Origin: Candidatus Delongbacteria bacterium
GTDB taxonomy: Bacteria; CAIWAD01
Direction: 5' to 3'
NCBI GenBank assembly: GCA_020634015.1
Contig: JACKCN010000006.1
Coordinates: 186,001-250,000, forward strand
Length of the DNA: 64,000 bases
The position numbers were made by a program, and so were the translations under genes. Positions 27,685 through 36,928 of this stretch are shown here, in pieces (positions within the stretch are counted from its first letter, which is position 1; each line of letters begins with the position of its first letter). The notes below the pieces were generated by a model. It saw only the letters and a list, made by a program, of their open reading frames with translations. It was not told the DNA's origin and made no database searches.

Positions 27685-28658
27685 TGATGCATCACGACAC
27701 CACAACCCGAGACACGGCTGACCTCCTGCGGGGCTTGCTGGCGCTCTGCCGCCCGCAGAACGTGCTGCTGAGCGTACCGGTGGTGATGCTGGGGGGCCTC
27801 TGCGAAGACCCTGCGGCCCTGGCGCATCCGACGGGGCGAGTCACGCTGCTGATCGCGGCCGCGGTCACGGCTCTGGCGCTGGCCGCGGGCAATGTGCTGA
27901 ATGATCTGGCCGACCAGACCGAAGACCGGATCAACAGGCCCGGGCGCCCGCTGCCCTCGGGAAAGGTCCGCCCCGCGGAAGCCTGCCTGCTGGCGTTGGG
28001 CCTGCAGACAGGCAGCCTGATCCTGGCGGGTCTGCTTTCCATGCGGCTGGCATCCCCGTGGCCCACGGGGATCGCAGCGGTCTGTTTGCTGCTGCTGTGG
28101 CTGTATGCATGGCGGGGCAAGCAATGGCCCTTCGTCGGAAACCTCCTGGTGGCCCTGCTGAGCGCGGCGGCCGTGATCTATGGAGCACTGGCTCTGGGCC
28201 TGCCCGGCGGACCAGGGTGGCCGGCCCGTTCGCTGATGGGCTTCGCACTGGTGGTCAGCTGGATCCGGGAAGTTCTCAAGGATGCTGAAGACCGCGAGGG
28301 CGACCAGCGAGCCGGGCGGCGCAGCCTGCCGATGCTGGTGTCCGGTTCCGTGTTGCGTCGCCTGCTGCTGGCCGTGGCCTGCCTCGTGCCCTTGACCGGT
28401 CTGTTGCTGGGGCTGCTGTCGCATCAGTGGGGGCTGACCTGGGCACTGTGCCTGCTTCCCGCACCCCTTGGGCTCTGGGCCATCTGGAACTGGCAACCGG
28501 ATTCGCCGCGCTCGGCCGGTGGGGCCCAGCGTCTCTGGAAGGTCGTGATGCTGGTGGGCCTGCTGATCTACAGTGTCTGGATCTGGCAGACCTCGGCTCG
28601 CACCGACCGACCAGAGGCCCATGCGGCACGTTCTACGCAAATGGAGAGTCTCCCATGA
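27684..28658 (+). CDS. UbiA family prenyltransferase
   Basis: 324 residues with about eight membrane helices. The two Asp-rich Mg-diphosphate sites are clear: NDLADQTEDRINRPGRPLPSG (from residue 73) and KDAEDREGDQRAGRRSLP (from 199). The family attaches a polyprenyl chain to an aromatic or glycerol-phosphate acceptor in quinone, heme or lipid synthesis. The acceptor cannot be told from the sequence; the second motif with DxxxDxxxG resembles the geranylgeranylglycerol-phosphate type as much as MenA/UbiA. ATG overlaps the Omp85 stop by 1 base; its own stop overlaps the Maf start by 4. Confidence 0.88.
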   Translation: MMHHDTTTRDTADLLRGLLALCRPQNVLLSVPVVMLGGLCEDPAALAHPTGRVTLLIAAAVTALALAAGNVLNDLADQTEDRINRPGRPLPSGKVRPAEACLLALGLQTGSLILAGLLSMRLASPWPTGIAAVCLLLLWLYAWRGKQWPFVGNLLVALLSAAAVIYGALALGLPGGPGWPARSLMGFALVVSWIREVLKDAEDREGDQRAGRRSLPMLVSGSVLRRLLLAVACLVPLTGLLLGLLSHQWGLTWALCLLPAPLGLWAIWNWQPDSPRSAGGAQRLWKVVMLVGLLIYSVWIWQTSARTDRPEAHAARSTQMESLP

Positions 28659-29269
28659 TCGACAACCCCGACTGGCTGCCCCCCATGATCCTGGCTTCGG
28701 CCAGCCCTCGGCGCCGCGAACTGCTGCAGCGCATCGGGCTGGACTTCAAGGTGCTGGTCAGGGAAGTGGACGAACACATTCCCGACGGCACCGATCCGGC
28801 TGAGGCCGTGCAGGCACTGTCGCGCCTCAAGGGTGCCGCGGTGGCCCTCGAGAATCCTTCGAGTCTGGTGATCAGCGCGGATACCATCGTGGTGCTGGAT
28901 GGGCAGATCCTGGGCAAACCGGGCAGCCCGGAGGAAGCGGAGCGGATGCTGGCAAGCCTTTCGGGGCGCTGGCACCGGGTATACACGGGCTATGCCCTGC
29001 ATCTGCTTGACCATGTGCGTCCGGTGGAGAGTGACCAACAGAGTTGCGACGTGCGGTTTCACCCGCTGAGTGCGGCCCAGATCCGCCAGTACGTGGCCAG
29101 CGGCGAGCCGATGGACAAGGCGGGCGCCTACGGCATCCAGGATCTGGGAGCCCTGCTGGTTCAGGAACTGCGCGGAGACTATTTCACGGTCATGGGCCTG
29201 CCCGTGTCGCGCCTCTATCGCCACCTGCTGGAATTCTGTGCCAGCCATGCACCAAAAAGCACGGAGTGA
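28655..29269 (+). CDS. maf: Maf family nucleoside triphosphate pyrophosphatase
   Basis: 204 residues, normal length. Signature SASPRR (15-20), ISADTIVVLDG with Asp76, LGKPGSPEEAERML, GRWHRVYTGY and EPMDKAGAYGIQ. The enzyme hydrolyses dTTP/UTP or modified nucleotides to the monophosphate and pyrophosphate and is linked to house-cleaning and septum control. Start overlaps the UbiA stop (ATGA), with GGAGAG upstream. It ends the operon that began at 21684. Confidence 0.93.
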   Translation: MIDNPDWLPPMILASASPRRRELLQRIGLDFKVLVREVDEHIPDGTDPAEAVQALSRLKGAAVALENPSSLVISADTIVVLDGQILGKPGSPEEAERMLASLSGRWHRVYTGYALHLLDHVRPVESDQQSCDVRFHPLSAAQIRQYVASGEPMDKAGAYGIQDLGALLVQELRGDYFTVMGLPVSRLYRHLLEFCASHAPKSTE

Positions 29270-29312
29270 ACAACTAGTGGCACTTAAAATTTTCTGACTG
29301 ATGAGATTGCCC

Positions 29313-29318
29313 TAAATT
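29313..29318 (+). promoter_or_regulatory. Possible -10 box directly before the RodZ-like gene
   Basis: TAAATT followed by CGCCCCCT and then the ATG at 29327. Transcription from this box would start at or within a few bases of the ATG, giving a leaderless or very short-leader message. No clear -35 element. Confidence 0.35.
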
Positions 29319-29326
29319 CGCCCCCT

Positions 29327-30139
29327 ATGCCGGAACCTGCCACACCGTCCCATACGCCCTTGCAGGCATTTGTCCAGGAACTCAAGGTCGCCCGCGAGTT
29401 CAGGAAGATCACGCTCAAGGAAATCGCTTCCGAGACCATGATCAGCCTGAGCTATCTCACGCACCTGGAAAATGGCGAGTGGCAGGAGGTTCCATTCCCG
29501 TATCTGCGCGGCTACCTGATCAGCTACGCCGAAACGGTGGGCATGAACCTCGACCGGGTGCTGCGCAACTTCGACGAGCTGGACTGGAAACCCGCCGAGG
29601 GCGGACGCCCCCAGACCCGTGATCTCAGCGGACCCGTGGTCCGGCCCGCGGGAGGAGGCGGACACGCCGAACTGGTGCCGCCCCTGCTGGCACTGATACC
29701 CATGCGCAAGAAACTACTGGTGCTGTTCGCCTTCCTGCTGGTCGTGGCTGGCAGTTTCTGGGTGGTCTGGCTTTTCACTCACACCGCGAATCCCGCGGAC
29801 GCGGGTCAGCCCAGTTTCAACCGGACCCTCGAACGGGTGCGTGCCGACCAGGAACGCACCAACTGGCTGCAGTCCTCAATGACCCCGCGCCGGATCCAGA
29901 TGCGACTGGCCAGCAGCGGCACCCTGAAAGTCAGTTCGGGCGACAGTGTCTTCTTTTCGGGCACCCTGCGTGCCGACAGTCTGCTGGCGCTGGAAACCAC
30001 GGCCGAAATCACCGTGCTTGTCGAGCGCTGCGAAGATCTGAGCGTCTTGCTGGACGGCGCCCCGCAGTTCCTCGATTCGCTGAGTGGCCCGGGTGAGATC
30101 CATCTCTCGGGGCGGGGCGTGCGCACGTCTCCACGCTGA
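29327..30139 (+). CDS. RodZ-like helix-turn-helix membrane protein
   Basis: 270 residues. Cytoplasmic HTH domain (FVQELKVAREFRKITLKEIASETMISLSYLTHLENGEW...PFPYLRGYLISYAETVGMNLDRVL, 14-80), a linker, one membrane helix (129-150), and a periplasmic beta domain (RIQMRLASSGTLKVSSGDSVFFSGTLRADSLLALETTAEITVLVE) like the C-terminal domain of RodZ. RodZ links MreB to the cell-wall elongation machine. The order and size are typical; no mre genes are nearby, so the cell-shape role is by family only. Confidence 0.8.
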   Translation: MPEPATPSHTPLQAFVQELKVAREFRKITLKEIASETMISLSYLTHLENGEWQEVPFPYLRGYLISYAETVGMNLDRVLRNFDELDWKPAEGGRPQTRDLSGPVVRPAGGGGHAELVPPLLALIPMRKKLLVLFAFLLVVAGSFWVVWLFTHTANPADAGQPSFNRTLERVRADQERTNWLQSSMTPRRIQMRLASSGTLKVSSGDSVFFSGTLRADSLLALETTAEITVLVERCEDLSVLLDGAPQFLDSLSGPGEIHLSGRGVRTSPR

Positions 30140-30241
30140 GGACCGCTCCGGACCCGCCATGTGGATGTGCCCTCGAGTTCCATTGACCATCCCCCACCCG
30201 AAAGCTGCTGAACTGTCCGCGTGACGGGACGATAAGGAACC

Positions 30242-31621
30242 ATGCCTGACACTCTGCGCAACACTCCGGACCCTGCCGGCCCTTCCGGGGCCCTGCCACC
30301 CGCACGCATTCTTGTGGTGGACGACGACGTCTTCAATGTGGATCTGCTGCTCTTCGAGCTGCAGGACGCAGGGTTCGAAGGCATTGGTGCGGGCAGCGCG
30401 CGGGAAGCTCTGCGCATCATCGAACAGGAACCGGAACTGGACCTGATCCTGCTGGACGTGATGATGCCAGGGATGGACGGCCTGGAGCTGACCCAGCTTC
30501 TCAAGACGCGCCCTGAAACCCGTGAGATTCCCGTGATTCTGCTGACCGCCCGTGGCGAACTGGGCGACAAGGCCCAAGGCTTCTCTGCGGGCGCCGAAGA
30601 TTACGTGGTGAAGCCCTTTGACTCCGACGAATTGCGGGCACGCATCGAGGTGCAGCTGCGCATTCGCCGCCTGCGCCTCGAGGAAGAACGTCTGGGCAGC
30701 GCACGGGCGCGACTGGCGATGATCGGCACGTCCGCACACCAACTGAGTCAGCCCCTGTCGGGAGCCACCGGATTTCTGCAGCTGCTGCAGGTCATGATCG
30801 GTCGCGGCAGCCAGCACGAACAGGAACGCGAGCGACTGCTGCAGGTGGATGGCTGCCTGGAACGCACGATGAATCTGGCGGCCCAGTTGGCGACCCTGCA
30901 CAGGTTCCGCACCGAAGATTACGCCTGCGGCACCGAGATCGTGGACCTGGATGCCTCGTCGGGACCCGCTGATCCGGGAGATCGGGTGGATGAGGAAGGT
31001 CCCTTGATCCTGGTGGCGGATCCCATCAGCGAGCAGCTTCCCGCCTGGTTCATGACTCTGCGTCAGGACGGCTGGCGCATCCTGCGGGTCAGTGGCACCG
31101 AGGAGCTGGAGCCCGGATTGCGCCCCTGGGTGCTGGTGCTGAACCAGGTCCTGCCAACCGAGATTCCGCACTGGCTGTCGACTTTCGCCTCTGCAGAAGG
31201 CATCACCCCGTTTTCGCTGCTGATCTCGCGCGCCCAAAGTGGTGATTTCCGCGGCCGTGCCCTGCGCGCGGGCGTGGATGACATCCTCACTCACCCGCCG
31301 AATCCCGAGGAACTGCTGATGCGGGTTCGTGCGCGTGTCACACTGTTCGGGCTGCAACGTGGACACTTGCGCCTCACCGCTCTGGAGCAGGCACGAGCCG
31401 TGGGCGAACGGGCCTTCATGAGCTTCCAGCCCACGCTGGACACCTGCCGTCTGCTGGTGGCCGAGCTGATCTCCGAAGCCTCCGTGGAACGCCGCAAGGC
31501 GCTGCTGGCCGATCTGGCGGGCAGCCTGGAGCGGCTCACCGGCACGATCCGTCTGCTGCAATCCCGACGTGTGCCCGAACTGCCCGGCAGGCCTTCCACC
31601 ACACCCGGTGAACCTGGATGA
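30242..31621 (+). CDS. Two-receiver response regulator with a degenerate dimerisation segment
   Basis: 459 residues. Receiver 1 (about 22-140) is complete: acidic pocket DDD27-29, phospho-Asp72 in LLDVMMPGMDG, Thr102, Lys124 in VVKPFD. Next comes MIGTSAHQLSQPLSGATGFLQLLQ (His166), which looks like a histidine-kinase dimerisation helix, but no ATPase domain follows. A second receiver-like domain (about 250-370) keeps the fold pattern (LILVADPIS, WVLVLNQVLP, ISRAQSG, GVDDILTHPPNPEELLMRVRARV) but has Asn-Gln where the phospho-Asp should be. The C-terminus is helical. Its stop overlaps the kinase gene by 4 bases, so kinase and regulator are a pair. Confidence 0.85.
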   Translation: MPDTLRNTPDPAGPSGALPPARILVVDDDVFNVDLLLFELQDAGFEGIGAGSAREALRIIEQEPELDLILLDVMMPGMDGLELTQLLKTRPETREIPVILLTARGELGDKAQGFSAGAEDYVVKPFDSDELRARIEVQLRIRRLRLEEERLGSARARLAMIGTSAHQLSQPLSGATGFLQLLQVMIGRGSQHEQERERLLQVDGCLERTMNLAAQLATLHRFRTEDYACGTEIVDLDASSGPADPGDRVDEEGPLILVADPISEQLPAWFMTLRQDGWRILRVSGTEELEPGLRPWVLVLNQVLPTEIPHWLSTFASAEGITPFSLLISRAQSGDFRGRALRAGVDDILTHPPNPEELLMRVRARVTLFGLQRGHLRLTALEQARAVGERAFMSFQPTLDTCRLLVAELISEASVERRKALLADLAGSLERLTGTIRLLQSRRVPELPGRPSTTPGEPG

Positions 31622-33249
31622 TCCTGGTTTCTGGCATCGTGCTGGGGCTGCTGCCTTTCCTGCTGGTACTGCGCGCGCTGCATCGCAGCCAGTCACGCGC
31701 TCTGGCCCTGGTGGGGCCTTCGGGGCAGGCCTGGCTGCGCAACAAGGCCTTCCGCCAGGCCTTGCCCACGGCCGAATTCTCCATGGAACACTCCCGGCTT
31801 TCCGGCCCCGCCGGACCCCTGCGCGCGGTGGAACTGCTGCGGATCGCGGGCACTCGCCTGGTGCTGCTCGAGTCGGCCCGGGTCGCCGAAGTGGAACGTG
31901 CGGGGCTGCTTGAACGATTGCTCGTGCGATTCGAGGAAGGTGGAGCCGTACACCATCTGGTCCAGCAGGTGCTGGACGATTCGCGCCAGGTGCTGGATGT
32001 GGCCTATCTGGATCTGTTGCTGCGCAATCCAGCCGAGGACGAAGCCCGCGATCCTTACTCCGATGCGGAACACTATCTGGCCAGTGAGGAGCAGGTCCTG
32101 CTGGCGCTGCTGGAGCAGACCGTCCAGGAACGGACGCCCGACCGATTGTGGCGTCTGCAGGACATTCCCCGGGGTGCCGAGTGGGTTCCCTTGGTGGATT
32201 TCATGCGCAGCCGGGATCTCGACCGTCTGCTGGTGATTCCGCTGAATGCCGAGCAGACCTGGCAGGGAGGCCTGCTGGTCGGCTGGGCTGCGGGAGCCTA
32301 CTCCGGGGGGCGCCATCGCCTGGCACTGGAACTGTGTGTGCTGCTGCAGACCCAATTGCAGAACCGGCGGACCCTGCGTCAGCTGAAGCTGCTCAACCGT
32401 GAATTGCGCGACGGACTGGCCCAGCAGTCCCTGCAGGTCCAGCAGCTGGAACTGCGCCTGCGGGCCAAACAGCGCGAACTGGACGACGCCGAAACCGCGG
32501 CCGCCGAATCCTCGCGGCTCAAGGTGGAATTCCTCGCCTCGATGTCACACGAACTGCGCACACCGCTGAACGCGATCAAGGGCTATACCTCGATCGTGCT
32601 CAAGGAAGAAGGCCTCAGCGCGCGCCAGCAACTGAGCCTGGAACGGGTGCGCACCAGTTCCGACACCCTGCTGAAACTGATCAACGACATCCTCGACTAT
32701 TCGCGCATGGAATCCGGCAAGCTCAGCCTGGATCTGGAACTGGTGAATGCCAGTTCGATCGCACGGGAAACCGTGGCCCATCTGGAACCCCTGGCACACG
32801 AGCGGGAACTGGACTTCGGCCTGCAGTCGCCGGACCCCGACATCTACGCGGTGCTGGATCGCAGCAAGCTGGAACGGATTCTGATCAATCTGCTGGGCAA
32901 CGCGATCAAGTTCACCGATCGGGGTTCCGTCGCCCTGGTGCTGTTCCGACGCGAAGGCATGCTGGTCTTCGAAGTGCGCGACACGGGCATCGGGATCCAT
33001 CCCGACGAGCGTCAATTGATCTTCCAGCATTTCCGCCAGGGTGACGGCTCCAGCAAGCGCCAGCATGGCGGAACCGGGCTGGGTCTGGCGATCACCGCGC
33101 GCCTGGTGGAACTGCTGGGCGGGCGGCTGGAGCTGGACTCGGAACTGGGCCGGGGCAGCACCTTCAGAGTCTACCTGCCGATCTTCCTGGACCTGGACAC
33201 CGCCCGTCAGGTGCTGGATCCGCGCAGTGAGAGTCCCCAGCCGGCCTGA
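31618..33249 (+). CDS. Sensor histidine kinase
   Basis: 543 residues. One N-terminal membrane segment (VSGIVLGLLPFLLVLRAL), a GAF-like sensor region (about 100-260), a coiled coil (LNRELRDGLAQQSLQVQQLELRLRAKQRELDDAET, about 260-300), the HisKA box MSHELRTPLNAIKGY (His311), and a HATPase domain with N box LLGNAIKFTD, G1 DTGIGI, F box FRQGDGSSKRQHGG and G2 GTGLGLAI. The signal is unknown. Co-translated with the preceding response regulator. Confidence 0.93.
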   Translation: MILVSGIVLGLLPFLLVLRALHRSQSRALALVGPSGQAWLRNKAFRQALPTAEFSMEHSRLSGPAGPLRAVELLRIAGTRLVLLESARVAEVERAGLLERLLVRFEEGGAVHHLVQQVLDDSRQVLDVAYLDLLLRNPAEDEARDPYSDAEHYLASEEQVLLALLEQTVQERTPDRLWRLQDIPRGAEWVPLVDFMRSRDLDRLLVIPLNAEQTWQGGLLVGWAAGAYSGGRHRLALELCVLLQTQLQNRRTLRQLKLLNRELRDGLAQQSLQVQQLELRLRAKQRELDDAETAAAESSRLKVEFLASMSHELRTPLNAIKGYTSIVLKEEGLSARQQLSLERVRTSSDTLLKLINDILDYSRMESGKLSLDLELVNASSIARETVAHLEPLAHERELDFGLQSPDPDIYAVLDRSKLERILINLLGNAIKFTDRGSVALVLFRREGMLVFEVRDTGIGIHPDERQLIFQHFRQGDGSSKRQHGGTGLGLAITARLVELLGGRLELDSELGRGSTFRVYLPIFLDLDTARQVLDPRSESPQPA

Positions 33250-33317
33250 GGCCCCGAAAACCCGGGCCGGCCCCACGCCTTTCCATGCTGGCCCCACATT
33301 CCGCAGCCATCTTTTCC

Positions 33318-33324
33318 TATCTTC
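33318..33324 (+). promoter_or_regulatory. Possible -10 box before rsmE
   Basis: TATCTTC, 52 bases before the ATG at 33376, with the same core as the boxes before tRNA-Ala and rlpA. A hairpin TCCGAAGC/GCTTCGGA (33336-33343, 33346-33353) lies between it and the start. No clear -35. Confidence 0.4.
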
Positions 33325-33375
33325 AGCGCTTTGCTTCCGAAGCACGCTTCGGACAGGCCTGGCCAAGGGATGGGA

Positions 33376-34161
33376 ATGAACCGTTTGCTCTTCTTCGCCT
33401 CCGAGCGACAGGGGGACAGGGTGCTGCTCAGTGCGGCCCAGGCGGTTCACCTGCGCGAGGTTCTGCGGGCCACCGCGGGCCAGCGTCTGCGGGCCGGTAT
33501 CGTCAACGGGACTCCCGGCAGCATTCTGGTGAACGACCTGTTGCCCGGGGCGGAGGCCCGTTTCCATGAGGAAGCGGATCAGCCGCAGGAAGACAGTCTG
33601 GGCCTTGATGTGGTTCTGGCCCTGCCCCGACCCCAGACCTTGCGCAAGGTGCTGCTGGCTCTGCCCCAGCTTGGCGTCGAGCGCCTTTTTCTGGTGCGCA
33701 GCGCCCGCGTGGAGAAGAGCTTCTTCGCCTCGCCCCTGCTCAGCGACGGGGAATGGCGACGCCACCTGCTGGCGGGCATGGAGCAGGCAGGAAGCTGTCG
33801 GATGCCGCGCATCGAACTGCATCCATTGTTTCGCCCCTTCGTGGAAGACCGGCTGCCGGAGGTGTTGGCACCCTCGACTCGCCGCCTGCTGCCACACCCG
33901 GGTTCCGCGCCCGGACTGGGTGCCTTGTGGGGACAGACCCTGCCAGGCCGGATCTGTCTGGCCATCGGCCCCGAAGGCGGGTGGCAGGACCACGAGCTGG
34001 AACATTTCAACGCGGCGGGTTTTGAAGAGCATAGCCTGGGTGCCAGGATCCTGCGGGTCGAAACCGCCCTGAGTGTTCTGGCAGGCCAGGTGGCCTTGCT
34101 CAGGCAGGGTGCGCCAATGCAGGCGTCACCCGTCAAAAGCAGTACCAAGGAGACACGTTGA
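33376..34161 (+). CDS. rsmE: 16S rRNA (uracil-1498 N3) methyltransferase
   Basis: 261 residues. An N-terminal PUA-like part (RLLFFASERQGDRVLLSAAQAVHLREVLRATAGQRLRAGI) precedes a SPOUT methyltransferase. It has LDVVLALPRPQTLRKVLLALPQLGVERLFLVRSARVEKS and the knot motifs CLAIGPEGGWQDHELEHF and LGARILRVETALSVLAGQVAL, which match RsmE closely (IGPEGG and LG.RILR.ETA). It methylates U1498 in the ribosomal decoding region. AAGGGA before the ATG at 33376 fits better than the ATG at 33370. Stop overlaps the TTG of queF. Confidence 0.93.
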   Translation: MNRLLFFASERQGDRVLLSAAQAVHLREVLRATAGQRLRAGIVNGTPGSILVNDLLPGAEARFHEEADQPQEDSLGLDVVLALPRPQTLRKVLLALPQLGVERLFLVRSARVEKSFFASPLLSDGEWRRHLLAGMEQAGSCRMPRIELHPLFRPFVEDRLPEVLAPSTRRLLPHPGSAPGLGALWGQTLPGRICLAIGPEGGWQDHELEHFNAAGFEEHSLGARILRVETALSVLAGQVALLRQGAPMQASPVKSSTKETR

Positions 34162-34541
34162 GCGCCTATACCGACGCACATGCCCGCAGCCACGGGCAGC
34201 GGCCTTCGATCGAGGCCTGGCCCAACCAGTTCCCGGAAAGCGACACGGAAATCGAGATAACCCTGCCGGAGTTCACCTGCCACTGCCCCAAGACCGGCCA
34301 GCCGGATTTTGCCACCCTGCGCATCGTGTATGTCCCCGACACACTCTGCCTGGAGCTGAAATCCCTGAAGGAGTACGCCCAGTCCTACCGCGAGATGGGC
34401 GTGTTTCACGAGAACGTGGTCAATCTGTTCCACCAGGATCTCAGTGCGGCGCTGAAACCTCGCCGGCTGTTGGTGGAAGGGCGGTTCAACGCACGGGGCG
34501 GCATCTCCACCACCGTGCGACGTGGCAGTGCCGGCGCATGA
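34158..34541 (+). CDS. queF: 7-cyano-7-deazaguanine reductase QueF (single-domain type)
   Basis: 127 residues, the short unimodular type. It reduces preQ0 to preQ1 with NADPH in queuosine synthesis. The thioimide-forming Cys is Cys43 in CPKTGQPDFA, with Asp50 as proton donor; LELKSLKEYAQSYR is the substrate/NADPH motif (ESKSLK in most members, Glu kept); FHENVVN follows. The start is TTG with AAGGAGA upstream and overlaps rsmE by 4 bases; the stop overlaps bamA by 4. No other queuosine gene is in the window. Confidence 0.94.
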   Translation: MSAYTDAHARSHGQRPSIEAWPNQFPESDTEIEITLPEFTCHCPKTGQPDFATLRIVYVPDTLCLELKSLKEYAQSYREMGVFHENVVNLFHQDLSAALKPRRLLVEGRFNARGGISTTVRRGSAGA

Positions 34542-36868
34542 ACACAGTGGTCACACGCGGAGTGCTGTCCCGGGGTCTGTTCTGCCTGGTGCTGTTGCTG
34601 GGGCTGTTGCAGGCCGCGCCCTCGTGGGCCCAGGCCGGTACCAATGTCCTGCTGGGCATCACGGTCGAGGGCAATCTCGCCACCGATGAGAACCTGATCC
34701 GGATCAACAGTGGCCTGGTCAATGGCCAGTCACTCACGGGCGAGGACATCCAGCACGCGATTCGCCAACTCTGGAGCCTGGAGCGCTTTTCCAATGTGGA
34801 AATCCAGATCGCGCGCGAGCTGCCCGAAGGTCTGTATCTGCTGATCCAGGTCGAAGAGAAACCCCTGCTGGCCGGCATCGAGATCCTGGGCAACAAGAAG
34901 CTCAAGAAGCTCAAGCTCAGTGATACACTCAAGGACGTGGTCACCACGGGCAAACCCATCGGCGAGGCCGAGGTCTTCCGGGTCCGCAAGACCCTGCTGG
35001 ATCTGTACCAGGGCGAAGGCTATGAACAGGCCGAGGTCGAGGCCACCCTGCGCGACGTGCAGGACTCGCGCGGCACCCTGTATGTGGTCATTTCCGAAGG
35101 GCGCCGCACACGAATCCGGGAAGTGGTGTTCCACGGCAACCAGGCCTTCAGCGAGCGGCGCCTGGCCCGCCAGATGAAGAAGACCCGCACCAAGGGCTTT
35201 CTGCGCAAGGGCGAATTCGATCCGGCGGCCTTCGAGGAAGACCAGAAGAATCTGGTGGATTTCCTGCGCAAGCAGGGGTACCGCGACGCCCGTGTCGAGC
35301 GCGACAGCGTGAGCTTCAATGACGACGGCAAGGCGCTGCGTGTGGACGTGTGGGTCTACGAAGGCCGCCAGTACACCTTCGGCGACGTCAGCTTCACGGG
35401 CAACACGGTCTATCCCGGCGAGTTCCTGGGCAACCAGCTGCTCTTCAAGCCGGGCGACACCTACAACGAGCAGAAGTACCAGCGCAGCCTGGAGAGCCTC
35501 CAGGATCTGTACTACAACCGTGGTTACATCCAGGTGCGTGTCGACCCCATCGAGGAGCCCCGCGGCGAGTCGGTGGTCGACATCCGTTTCCAGATCACCG
35601 AGAACAACATCTTCTCGGTGCGCCGGGTGGAATTCGCGGGCAACGACAAGACCAAGGAAAAGGTGCTGCGCCGCGAGATGAGCCTGCACCCGGGCGACAC
35701 CTTCGACGTGGGGCGGCTGCGCCGCAGCCTGCGGGACATCACGATCCTGAACTACTTCGACAAGGTGGAACCCAACGTGGACATCGCGGGCAGCGACCAG
35801 GTCGACCTGACCGTGTCCGTGAGCGAGAAGACCACCGACCAGATCTCGATGTCGGCCGGGTACAGCGAGCGCGACAAGCTGGTGGGCTCCCTGGGCTTCA
35901 CCCTCAACAACCTGATGGGCAATGGCCAGAAGCTGACCCTGGACTGGCAGTTCGCCAAGAGCTATCGCAGCATCCGGATGGACTTCGAGGAACCCTGGCT
36001 CTTCGACCGTCCCGTGCTGGCGGGCATCAGCCTGTACGACACCTACAACAACCGCACCACGTCCGACGGCTTCAACCGCCGGATCCGTGGCGGCAGCCTG
36101 AGTCTGGGCAAGCGTCTGAACTGGCCGGACAACTACTTCCAGGCCCGCAGCACCTACGCTCTGGAAGAGGTGGTGTACACCGACTTCATCGAGAGCGAGC
36201 GGGAAAGCCTGATCGAGCGCGGCTTCAAGGAAGACGATCCCGAACTGTCCTCGACCATGGCCCTGGTGCTGCAGCGCGACAGCCGCGACCACCCGGAATT
36301 TCCCACCACGGGCTCGACCCTGCGTCTGCAGTCCAAGTTCGGCGGTGGGTATCTGGGCGGCAGTTACGACTTCCAGAAGTACACCATGTCCATGCGCAGC
36401 TACAGTCCCTTCTTCGGCAAGTTCGTGTTCTACAATTCCATGGAGACCGGCGTGGTGGACGGGCTGTCCGCCAACGACGAGATTCCCTGGTACGAACGCT
36501 TCTTCATGGGCGGCACGGCGCTGTCGGTGGGCACCAGCCTGCGCGGTTACAACGAGCGCGACGTGGGCACCGGGGACGACGGCGGCCGCACCATGGTCAA
36601 GCTTGGCAGCGAAGTGCGCGTGCAGCTGATCCCCAGTCCCACGGTCTACGGGCTGGTCTTCGGCGAAGCGGGCAACGTCTGGAAGAACGTGAGCTCGGCC
36701 AGCCTCAACGATCTGGCGCGCAGCGCCGGCATCGGCATGCGGCTGCACATGCCCCTCGTGGGCCTGATCGGTCTGGATTATGCCTACGGCTTCGACCGCC
36801 TCAACGGGTCCACCGGGTTGCGCGAAGGTCAGTGGGAATTTCACTTCCAGTTCGGACGCGAGTTCTAG
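34538..36868 (+). CDS. bamA: Outer membrane protein assembly factor BamA
   Basis: 776 residues. Signal peptide (LVLLLGLLQAAPSWAQ), then five POTRA domains over about residues 37-435, e.g. LLGITVEGNLATDENLIRINSGLVNGQSL, ILGNKKLKKLKLSD, EVVFHGNQAFSERRLARQMKKTRTKG, DVSFTGNTVYPGEFLG and RVEFAGNDKTKEKVLRREMSLHPG. The 16-strand barrel follows (LSMSAGYSERDKLVGSLGFTLNNLMGNGQKL onward) with the loop-6 motif SLRGYNERDVG and a terminal FQFGREF. BamA folds beta-barrel proteins into the outer membrane. It is followed by skp and lpxD, as in many diderms. Confidence 0.97.
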   Translation: MNTVVTRGVLSRGLFCLVLLLGLLQAAPSWAQAGTNVLLGITVEGNLATDENLIRINSGLVNGQSLTGEDIQHAIRQLWSLERFSNVEIQIARELPEGLYLLIQVEEKPLLAGIEILGNKKLKKLKLSDTLKDVVTTGKPIGEAEVFRVRKTLLDLYQGEGYEQAEVEATLRDVQDSRGTLYVVISEGRRTRIREVVFHGNQAFSERRLARQMKKTRTKGFLRKGEFDPAAFEEDQKNLVDFLRKQGYRDARVERDSVSFNDDGKALRVDVWVYEGRQYTFGDVSFTGNTVYPGEFLGNQLLFKPGDTYNEQKYQRSLESLQDLYYNRGYIQVRVDPIEEPRGESVVDIRFQITENNIFSVRRVEFAGNDKTKEKVLRREMSLHPGDTFDVGRLRRSLRDITILNYFDKVEPNVDIAGSDQVDLTVSVSEKTTDQISMSAGYSERDKLVGSLGFTLNNLMGNGQKLTLDWQFAKSYRSIRMDFEEPWLFDRPVLAGISLYDTYNNRTTSDGFNRRIRGGSLSLGKRLNWPDNYFQARSTYALEEVVYTDFIESERESLIERGFKEDDPELSSTMALVLQRDSRDHPEFPTTGSTLRLQSKFGGGYLGGSYDFQKYTMSMRSYSPFFGKFVFYNSMETGVVDGLSANDEIPWYERFFMGGTALSVGTSLRGYNERDVGTGDDGGRTMVKLGSEVRVQLIPSPTVYGLVFGEAGNVWKNVSSASLNDLARSAGIGMRLHMPLVGLIGLDYAYGFDRLNGSTGLREGQWEFHFQFGREF

Positions 36869-36928
36869 GACGCCCGGCGTCCCCGAAAGCGTGACCCGAC
36901 TGGGCACACACAGTCAACGGAGTACCCC

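Noticed and set aside
34730..36907. 725-residue minus-strand frame opposite bamA
   Set aside because: BamA is certain; the antisense frame is a third-position GC artefact.
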